This document shows positions 57,001 through 64,000 of a DNA stretch of 64,000 nucleotides, in pieces. The notes below the pieces were generated by a model. It had not been told where the DNA came from. It did not search any database and was given only the letters and a program-made list of their open reading frames with translations. The position numbers were made by a program, and so were the translations under genes. The stretch's first letter is position 1. Every line of letters starts with the position of its first letter. The DNA lies in the NCBI GenBank assembly GCA_009746045.1, contig RPFO01002048.1, positions 245,001 to 309,000 on the forward strand, read 5' to 3'. This stretch comes from Mesostigma viride. Taxonomy: Eukaryota > Streptophyta > Mesostigmatophyceae > Mesostigmatales > Mesostigmataceae.

Positions 57001-60000
57001 GGCGCGGCGCCCAGCCCTGGCACGCAAGGAAAGGCGGGGGGGCAAGGGAAGGCAGGGGAGCGAGGGAGGGCCACGCCGATGGCACGCGGCATCTCTGGTG
57101 TAGATGAGGAGGAAGAGGAAGGGGTGTTTGTGACCCCCCAGGGGACCGGCCAGCTGAGCTCCACCTCTAAGAAACGTGTTCGTGGGTCGGCGGCGCGCCA
57201 GGTGGCAGCGGATGCCGCCGCCACGGCGGTTGCGTCGGAGCTGGAGGCCGTCACGACGACGCTGACGAGGGCCACGCAGTTGGTGGTCACGCCAGCAGGA
57301 CGGGGGGCAGTCATGGGGACACTGGCACGCCGCAGCAGCAGCCGGCTGGTAACGCGCACGGGTGCCGCTGGTGTCCCGGCGCCACTTGGCAGCCCTGCGG
57401 CGGTCTCTTCCCCTAGGGACAAGATGGAGAGGCAGGGGGAGGCCAAGGACAAGAAAGAAGAGGACGGGGAGCTCAAGGAGAAGACGGGAGGGGAGGACGA
57501 GGGGGCAGCGAGGGTGGATCGTCGGCGTGGGCCACGGCACAAGGCGGCGGTGGAGTCATCACTGGCCGCGTCGGTTGGAGAGGGGGGTGGGCACAAGGAT
57601 AGGGGCAAGCATGCTGGCAAGGGCCCATCCACAGAGCCCATGGCAAAGGACAGCGAGCCAGCAACAGCGGAGCATGGGGCTAAGGGCGCGAAGAAGGCCG
57701 GTGGTGTCAAACAGGCCGGCGGGGCGGGTGCCAGCGAGGATGGGGCCCAACCCGCCCCATTGACGGATGTCAGGGAGGGGGATGCCGCGGTGGACATAGA
57801 AACGGAACCAGGGCCGGATGCGGGGGCTGACGGTGCTGGTACTCAGCCCACGGCGTCGCAGGGCGACGTGCCGCCACCTGTCCCGCACAGTGGCGCGCCA
57901 TCCCACGCGCGCGGCCACTCGCCATCGCCAGAGGGCAGCCCCCCCCCCGCGGAGGAGGTCACTCACGCATCCGCGCGCAAGCGGGCGCGGGGGGACTCGG
58001 CGCGCAAGGCGGTCGCAACGCCGTCGACTGGAGGGGGGCGGTACAACCTGCGCGGGCCGCACCAGTGAGTGGCTGGCTGCTGCGCGCCAACACCGTCCTA
58101 GTCCTGTTTCAATACCATCCTATTGTACCCTTTTGTACCCTTTTGTACCCTTTTGTATCCTTTTGTACCCTTTTGTACCCTTTTGTACCCTTTTGTACCC
58201 TTTTGTATCCTTTTGTATCCTTTTGTACCCTTTTGTACCCTTTTGTACCCTTTTGTACCCTTTTGTATCCTTTTGTATCCTTTTGTACCCTTTTGTGCCC
58301 TTTTGTACCCTTTTGTATCCTTTTGTATCCTTTTGTATCCTTTTGTACCCTTTTGTACCCTTTTGTACCCTTTTGTACCCTTTTGTACCCTTTTGTATCC
58401 TTTTGTACCCTTTTGTACCCTTTTGTACCCTTTTGTATCCTTTTGTACCCTTTTGTACCCTTTTGTACCCTTTTGTACCCTTTTGTACCCTTTTGTACCC
58501 TTTTGTATCCTTTTGTATCCTTTTGTACCCTTTTGTACCCTTTTGTACCCTTTTGTACCCTTTTGTACCCTTTTGTATCCTTTTGTACCCTTTTGTACCC
58601 TTTTGTACCCTTTTGTACCCTTTTGTATCCTTTTGTACCCTTTTGTACCCTTTTGTACCCTTTTGTACCCTTTTGTACCCTTTTGTATCCTTTTGTGTCC
58701 TTTTGTACCCTTTTGTACCCTTTTGTACCCTTTTGTACCCTTTTGTATCCTTTTGTATCCTTTTGTATCCTTTTGTACCCTTTTGTACCCTTTTGTATCC
58801 TTTTGTACCCTTTTGTATCCTTTTGTATCCTTTTGTATCCTTTTGTACCCTTTTGTACCCTTTTGTATCCTTTTGTATCCTTTTGTATCCTTTTGTATCC
58901 TTTTGTATCCTTTTGTACCCTTTTGTACCCTTTTGTACCCTTTTGTATCCTTTTGTACCCTTTTGTACCCTTTTGTATCCTTTTGTATCCTTTTGTATCC
59001 TTTTGTACCCTTTTGTACCCTTTTGTATCCTTTTGTACCCTTTTGTATCCTTTTGTATCCTTTTGTACCCTTTTGTACCCTTTTGTACCCTTTTGTACCC
59101 TTTTGTACCCTTTTGTACCCTTTTGTATCCTTTTGTACCCTTTTGTACCCTTTTGTACCCTTTTGTACCCTTTTGTACCCTTTTGTATCCTTTTGTATCC
59201 TTTTGTACCCTTTTGTACCCTTTTCTATCCTTTTATATCCTTTTGTACCCTTTTGTACCCTTTTGTATCCTTTTGTATCCTTTTGTACCCTTTTGTACCC
59301 TTTTGTACCCTTTTGTACCCTTTTGTACCCTTTTGTACCCTTTTGTACCCTTTTGTATCCTTTTGTACCCTTTTGTACCCTTTTGTATCCTTTTGTACCC
59401 TTTTGTGCCCTTTTGTACCCTTTTGTATCCTTTTGTACCCTTTTGTACCCTTTTGTATCCTTTTGTATCCTTTTGTACCCTTTTGTACCCTTTTGTATCC
59501 TTTTGTATCCTTTTGTACCCTTTTGTATCCTTTTGTATCCTTTTGTACCCTTTTGTACCCTTTTGTACCCTTTTGTACCCTTTTGTATCCTTTTGTACCC
59601 TTTTGTATCCTTTTGTATCCTATTGTACCCTTTTGTACCCTTTTGTACCCTTTTGTATCCTTTTGTACCCTTTTGTATCCTTTTGTACCCTTTTGTACCC
59701 TTTTGTATCCTTTTGTACCCTTTTGTGTCCTTTTGTATCCTTTTGTACCCTTTTGTACCCTTTTGTGTCCTTTTGTATCCTTTTGTACCCTTTTGTGTCC
59801 TTTTGTACCCTTTTGTACCCTTTTGTGTCCTTTTGTACCCTTTTGTACCCTTTTGTGTCCTTTTGTATCCTTTTGTACCCTTTTGTACCCTTTTGTACCC
59901 TTTTGTACCCTTTTGTATCCTTTTGTACCCTTTTGTACCCTTTTGTGCCCTTTTGTACCCTTTTGTATCCTTTTGTACCCTTTTGTATCCTTTTGTACCC

Positions 60001-61694
60001 TTTTGTACCCTTTTGTACCCTTTTGTACCCTTTTGTACCCTTTTGTACCCTTTTGTACCCTTTTGTACCCTTTTGTATCCTTTTGTACCCTTTTGTACCC
60101 TTTTGTACCCTTTTGTACCCTTTTGTACCCTTTTGTACCCTTTTGTACCCTTTTGTACCCTTTTGTACCCTTTTGTACCCTTTTGTACCCTTTTGTATCC
60201 TTTTGTACCCTTTTGTACCCTTTTGTACCCTTTTGTACCCTTTTGTACCCTTTTGTACCCTTTTGTATCCTTTTGTATCCTTTTGTACCCTTTTGTACCC
60301 TTTTGTACCCTTTTGTATCCTTTTGTATCCTTTTGTATCCTTTTGTACCCTTTTGTACCCTTTTGTACCCTTTTGTATCCTTTTGTACCCTTTTGTACCC
60401 TTTTGTATCCTTTTGTACCCTTTTGTACCCTTTTGTACCCTTTTGTATCCTTTTGTACCCTTTTGTACCCTTTTGTATCCTTTTGTATCCTTTTGTATCC
60501 TTTTGTACCCTTTTGTACCCTTTTGTACCCTTTTGTACCCTTTTGTACCCTTTTGTACCCTTTTGTACCCTTTTGTACCCTTTTGTACCCTTTTGTACCC
60601 TTTTGTATCCTTTTGTACCCTTTTGTACCCTTTTGTATCCTTTTGTATCCTTTTGTACCCTTTTGTACCCTTTTGTACCCTTTTGTACCCTTTTGTACCC
60701 TTTTGTACCCTTTTGTACCCTTTTGTACCCTTTTGTACCCTTTTGTATCCTTTTGTACCCTTTTGTACCCTTTTGTACCCTTTTGTATCCTTTTGTACCC
60801 TTTTGTACCCTTTTGTATCCTTTTGTATCCTTTTGTACCCTTTTGTATCCTTTTGTACCCTTTTGTATCCTTTTGTACCCTTTTGTACCCTTTTGTACCC
60901 TTTTGTACCCTTTTGTACCCTTTTGTACCCTTTTGTACCCTTTTGTATCCTTTTGTATCCTTTTGTACCCTTTTGGGTTGCGTAACGATCTTACTTGTAC
61001 TGGCGGGGCCCGCTCCTGCCATTGTGAAATCATCAATCTGACTCTTGGATGCCTCTGAGCCGGCATGGTGGATGCTTGGAGGTGTGCGTGCGTGGGGAAG
61101 CAGCGGTCCGCAGCGCGCGAGCCCATTGGTTCGCTGGTCCGCTCGCCTTGTCGTCCGCAGCGCACGAGCCCATTGGTTTGCTGGGCCACTCGCTTTGTCG
61201 TCCGCAGCGCACGAGCACACTGGTTTGCTGGTCCGCTCGCTTTGTTGTCTGGGTTCCACCAAGGGCTTGCCTTCACTGGGATACCCCACGCCCACGTGCG
61301 CTAGCTGTTGCGGCCTTCATCTGTGTGTGGCTGCATCATGGGGGCCGTTGGTTGGATTGGTGGATGGAGGAGGACACCACCAAGCCGACTGGCATACTCA
61401 CTCGGGAGAACGGATGCATGCAACTACAATTGTGAACAACTGCGGAAGGCAGGCAAAGGCCATTTGGTTTCTCATCGGTCAAGCAAAGCTAGTTGCCGCT
61501 GTCAGTAGGTAAAAGTAGCTGGTTGAAGCCATCAGTGATCACAATACCTGCTGGGGTGGAGCTCGTGGTGCTTCCCCATTAGAGGTGCGCCTTTGTAATT
61601 GCTTCACCATTGTAATCTTTCTGCCCTCTTGCAGCTACCTGCACCTGCCTGCTGGCCCATCCTCACTCGCTTTCATCTTGCACACACATGCACA

Positions 61695-61779
<85 letters not shown>

Positions 61780-62739
61780 ACTGTTCTGCACATGTACCAG
61801 CACGGAGGAGCAGGGCGAGGGCGCGGCTGCGGGGCATGGCCATGGCCAGGGGGGAGCATCACCGTCGCAGTCGCAGGCCAGCGAGGGCCCCGCCACCTCA
61901 TTGGGTGGCCGCAGGCCCAAGCGAGCCAGGGCGGTGGCAGCGGCAGTAGATATGGCGACACCCACGGTCGCCACTGGCAACGCAGCCACGCCGCACCCGC
62001 GCCCGCCACGTGGCAGCACGTCGGAGGCCAGCACCCCCCTGCCACTATCCCTGCGACGCCTGGGGCTGTCGCAGGAGGTGGTATCGGCGCTCAAGGCGGA
62101 GGTAGGCGCGCTGGCAGTGGTGCTGTTTGTTGGGTCTTACACCGTACTTGTTGGCTAATGTGGCAGTAACTGCCGTGCGGGCGCCTACATCTACCAGGGC
62201 CCCGCTGGACACATGCCACGAGGAACAGGAGCCACAGGCTGGTCGACGCGGGTTGGTTGCGGCTTGCCGTGTTGCCTTACTTTCCATGGGTGCGGCAGGG
62301 CGCCTGGAATCATCAATGGTACCAATCTTTTTGGCGCTTTTCGGGGAATCGGGGGCGCCGCTAAACCCCCCTTATTTGCCTCAAGTTCAGATCATCCTTG
62401 CTGTCTTCGCCCACTGTGTGACCATAACTTGCCGTGTTTGCCCACGACGCGAGTCTTCACATGTTGGTTATTTTTGCTGCCATCACTCTCATGCTGCCCA
62501 ACCCCACCTGGCCAACCCCCCCTGGCCAACCCCACCTGGCAAGGAGGTTCATGTGCCCCTTCAGAGTTTCACTCATGACTCTTTATTGTCTCTCTCTTTT
62601 GCTGCACTCTTTAGCTTCTCTCTCTTTAGTTTATCTAGTACGCCATCTGGTAACGCTTGCTGCCCTTTCCCTCCCGATTTCTGACGCCCCTGGCCGACAG
62701 GACCACGTGCGGACGCGCCGGTCCTCCCACCACCCTTAA
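45096..62739 (+). CDS. Long coiled-coil protein, NMCP/CRWN-like (candidate nuclear lamina protein)
   Basis: Exons: 45096-45380, 46747-46956, 51381-51535, 52504-52720, 53598-53702, 54584-54796, 55759-55989, 56755-58064, 61801-62101, 62701-62739; 3066 nt, 1021 residues. All junctions are GT-AG and in phase. Residues 1-80 (MFSRSSGRAPGNAKPPG...) are Ser/Pro-rich. About 80-510 is near-continuous Glu/Ala/Arg coiled coil. A CxxC (CSVCRK, about 511-514), a basic KKRVRG (about 611-616), a disordered acidic/basic region, RYNLR (901-905) and RRPKRAR in exon 9 follow. Plant NMCP/CRWN lamina proteins share the order short head, long rod, NLS and R-YNLR; the homology is inferred from this order only. The TGA at 58066-58068 is avoided by a strong donor (CA|gtgagt) in matching phase. 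It could instead be an unrelated coiled-coil protein. Confidence 0.82.
45556..45728. repeat. About 58-bp repeat, 3 copies
   Basis: Copies contain TCATGTTCTGAA, GTCTCCTGTGCAACCACCGC and GAATACTTGTT, in intron 1 of the coiled-coil gene. The rest of that intron (to 46520) is C-rich unique sequence. Confidence 0.85.
46534..46735. repeat. (CCCA)n / (CCCG)n tract before exon 2
   Basis: Pyrimidine-rich tetranucleotide run ending about 12 bases before the acceptor TTAG at 46746. It probably serves as, or expanded from, the polypyrimidine tract. Confidence 0.92.
46957..47030 (+). repeat. GGGGT pentamer run starting at the exon 2 donor
   Basis: Directly after exon 2 (CGACGCG|gtgggtcgg) the intron is about ten copies of GGTGGGGT-type sequence. 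It could form G-quadruplex on the transcript strand. Confidence 0.88.
47067..47935. repeat. 62-bp minisatellite, 14 copies
   Basis: Unit GTGGACAAGTGGGTGTGCGC, then GCCAGTAAGTAGAGCGG and GGGTAGGTGAAG; only one base differs among most copies. CAGTAAGT and GGTAGGTGAA give each unit donor-like sequence. The minus strand is open in all frames across the array; this is an artefact. After it, 48110-48250 holds a 58-bp duplication with GGTGCGTGCGTG. Confidence 0.96.
48446..48538. repeat. 33-bp repeat, 3 copies
   Basis: Unit GTCAGCAGAGCGGTGCCACT followed by CTCCTTGCTGGTT, just before the 48-bp array. Confidence 0.9.
48541..51107. repeat. 48-bp minisatellite, about 53 copies
   Basis: Unit TATCAGAAACAGTGGTTCGG then CTCTCTTTTGCTTGCATCAGAAACAGTG, in intron 2 of the coiled-coil gene. 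Each unit holds two copies of TCAGAAACAGTG. Single-base variants (GCATCAG/GTATCAG, GGCTCTC/GGCCCTC) alternate. Some units are shortened to give TATCAGAAACAGTG twice in a row, and one near 49050 lacks it. Because 48 is a multiple of three, all plus frames stay open for over 940 codons; nothing indicates translation. Confidence 0.97.
51822..52226. repeat. 42-bp minisatellite, about 9 copies
   Basis: Unit GGTCGGCACATTGCAGCCGC followed by AGGTCGGCGCGTCGCGGCAGCA, in intron 3. CAGGTCGG recurs twice per unit. A short CTGGCAACTGCTCCAGATG repeat follows to 52300. Confidence 0.94.
52691..53210 (+). repeat. 70-bp array made of the exon 4 end plus its donor
   Basis: Exon 4 ends GGCTGCCGTCACCAAGCAGC TGCAG and is followed by gtgggggtagtgggcac. 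The block GGCCGCCGCCACCAAGCAGC GGCAG|GTGGGGGT repeats at 52761, 52831, 52901, 52971, 53041, 53111 and 53181. The last copy ends at the CAG without the donor. Thus seven pseudo-exon ends and six intact CAG|GTGGGGG donors follow the real one. Unit length 70 is not a multiple of three, so use of most decoys would shift frame. Confidence 0.95.
53690..53945 (+). repeat. Degenerate repeats of the exon 5 donor
   Basis: Exon 5 ends GGGGCGCGAGCAG|gtgaggg. GGCGTGAGCAGGTTAGGG, GGAGCAAACAGGTACTTG, GGCGTGAGCAGGTAAGAA, GACGAACAGGGGAGGTGAGG and CCTGAACAGGTAAGGTGG follow within 240 bases. Each is a donor-like GAGCAG|GT copy, some closer to the splice consensus than the real site. Confidence 0.8.
54785..54935 (+). 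repeat. About 29-bp repeat of the exon 6 donor
   Basis: Exon 6 ends ACCGACGAG|gtggggg. TGCGACGAA|GTGGGTGCC and then GTGTCGAAGTGGGTGCCTAT units with TATAGCACGT follow, about five copies. Farther on, 55120-55175 has three GTGCCGGGGGAGGGGCTCCT copies. Confidence 0.8.
55990..56265 (+). repeat. 23-bp array beginning exactly at the exon 7 donor
   Basis: GTGCGTGTGTGAGGGGATGA GGC and its GTGGGTGTG variant repeat about 12 times. The first unit is the donor itself (CAGTTG|gtgcgtgtg). Every unit starts with the same donor bases. Confidence 0.93.
58118..60974. repeat. 10-bp minisatellite TTTTGTACCC, about 286 copies
   Basis: In intron 8, starting about 55 bases after the donor. Units are TTTTGTACCC, TTTTGTATCC, and rarer TTTTGTGCCC or TTTTGTGTCC; length is almost never broken. 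Both strands are open in all frames for about 1,000 codons because the unit has no stop in any frame. Single or double ATCC units are scattered among ACCC runs. Confidence 0.98.
61106..61247. repeat. 47-bp repeat, 3 copies
   Basis: Unit GTCCGCAGCGCACGAGCCCA TTGGTTTGCTGGTCCGCTCG CTTTGTC, in intron 8 after the 10-bp array. Confidence 0.92.
61699..61777. repeat. (CT)n tract before the exon 9 acceptor
   Basis: About 39 CT dinucleotides ending 23 bases before the CAG at 61800. It probably acts as the polypyrimidine tract of this 3' splice site. Confidence 0.96.
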
Positions 62740-64000
62740 GCCGCGGGATTGGGTTAGCTGGATGGGGTTGCTGGATGGGGTTCGCTGGATGGGGTCGCTG
62801 GATGGGGTTCCGGGATCGGGCGGGTGCCATTGCGGCGTGGTATTGCACCGGACCAATGGCGCTGGGCCACACAATGATGCAGCCAAGGTGGCAAGGCGCC
62901 GCGGGATCTTGCCAAGTGGCATCAAGTTGGCGCCGGGGCTGATGTGCATAAAGATGGTTTTCTCATGCATAAAGATGCTTGCACTCGACTGGGGGCCATT
63001 TAACTAGGGACGTGTGCGGGGACACGGCGCGAATAGGGACGAGCAATTCTGCAGGCCTTGGCATGCCTTAATCGCATGCGCCTGTGGCTGAGGGGTGAAT
63101 GCCAATCAAGCGCAACACGGACTCGCTGGTTGTGTTTTTGAAGGACACTGCTGACTAGGAGGCGCCAGCTGGCTTCGTTCATGGGTGGCGCTGCCTCCCC
63201 CCCCCCGGGCCATCCCTACATGGGGCATTTTCGTTGAGTTAATTACATTCGGGCGGTTGGCAGGTGCATCCTGGGAAACTGTTGCCTGTGGGCTGTTACG
63301 GGTTATATATCTGCGCAGCCTGGTACGGTGACCCTTAGATGGGGGCCCGCCCGTTTGCTGTGGGGAGGGATGTGCCGGGGACCAGCAGGAGATGAGCGCA
63401 TCCCCCGCGTGGTGATGAGTGGTACGAGGCGGATTCAGATGCAAGTATTTGATATGGATTGGTTCGTGGCAAATTCTATGGCGTGAAGCCTTTGATTGGC
63501 AGGGTGCCTGCTGCGATAGGCGCACGTGGCTGAGGTTTGACAGGGCGAGATTGATCTCTAGGCACGCTTGCTGAGCATTTTATAAATTTGTACGAGAAAC
63601 CTGGGCGGGCCCTTGTTATTGTATGTGTTCACTGTCTAGAATGAGTGGAGTAGCACAATTGCTTTGGTTGCTTCACAACTGCTGTGGTTTTTTTAGAGTT
63701 TAACTTTTTCTCAGGAAGTTTATTTACATATGCACGCATCCTCAGCTGCATTATGCTCAAGACGCTTTTTTTGTTGTTGTTATGGGCAACGTAGCTACCT
63801 GGTTACACGTGAATGGAAAGATGTGCTTCCATGCAAGGCTTTGCCCCAAGGTATGTGGCATGCCGGCCCTGCATGGTTAGCTGCCCTCGATCGTCAAGGG
63901 GCATTAATTCATTAATTAATTAATTAATTAATTAATTAATAGACACGGGACTGCGTCACGTGAGCATAAGTCCTCAGTGGGAGGGGAACATGGGATGGAG
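62740..64000. other. 3' flank of the coiled-coil gene, no gene seen
   Basis: Contains four copies of GCTGGATGGGGT (62757-62812), then unique sequence with no supported gene, and a (TTAA)n/(TAAT)n microsatellite at 63905-63944. The 3' UTR and terminator lie here but no clear poly(A) signal was identified. Confidence 0.5.

Noticed and set aside
58066-58068. TGA as the stop codon of the coiled-coil gene
   Set aside because: A strong donor (CA|gtgagt) overlaps it and joins in matching phase to exons at 61801 and 62701, giving an extended tail with a second basic patch. Kept as a possible intron-retention end.
57818-61295. Open frames of about 1,000 codons on both strands of the 10-bp array
   Set aside because: The unit has no stop in any frame; it is an intronic minisatellite.
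30140-63950. Shared AATTAATAGACACG at 30150 and 63940 as an element terminus
   Set aside because: A 14-base match within AT repeats is expected by chance in 64 kb and nothing else around it agrees.

Overview
Nuclear DNA of a ciliated eukaryote, most likely a green alga (chlorophyte or early streptophyte). Three intron-rich protein genes with GC-rich exons can be assembled exon by exon with consistent intron phases. One is a clear homologue of the intraflagellar transport protein IFT38 (CLUAP1). Another is a nuclear-lamina-like coiled-coil protein with an RYNLR motif as in plant NMCP/CRWN proteins. No ribosome binding sites, operons or other prokaryotic features are present.

Layout. 1-6715: a 39-bp minisatellite, probably inside an intron. 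7065-29325 (+): the 3' part of a large gene with many filamin-type immunoglobulin repeats, at least 15 exons, 5' end outside the window. Its introns carry minisatellites, a 2.2-kb element with 600-bp direct terminal repeats (14209-16385), a lone copy of that repeat (24980-25588), and an antisense Ty3/gypsy-like reverse transcriptase fragment (near 22.6-23.1 kb). 29326-34079: gene-poor, with a broken non-LTR retrotransposon and a second, inverted fragment of the same family. 34080-42983 (-): complete IFT38 gene, 11 exons, 447 codons. 42984-45095: spacer between divergent genes. 45096-62739 (+): coiled-coil gene, 10 exons, 1021 codons; its introns include a 2.6-kb 48-bp array and a 2.9-kb 10-bp array. 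62740-64000: 3' flank.

The most striking theme is how introns are built. In all three genes many intronic tandem repeats start exactly at a splice site, and their units are copies of the exon-intron junction: the last exon bases plus the 5' splice site, or the 3' splice site plus the first exon bases. The clearest case is 52691-53210, where the end of exon 4 of the coiled-coil gene and its donor recur seven more times at 70-bp spacing. This suggests repeated tandem duplication across splice junctions as a route of intron growth, leaving rows of decoy splice sites.

Exon boundaries were read by eye from GT/AG sites, reading-frame phase and family similarity. No alignment, RNA or database search was available. 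The long open frames inside the arrays are treated as non-coding.
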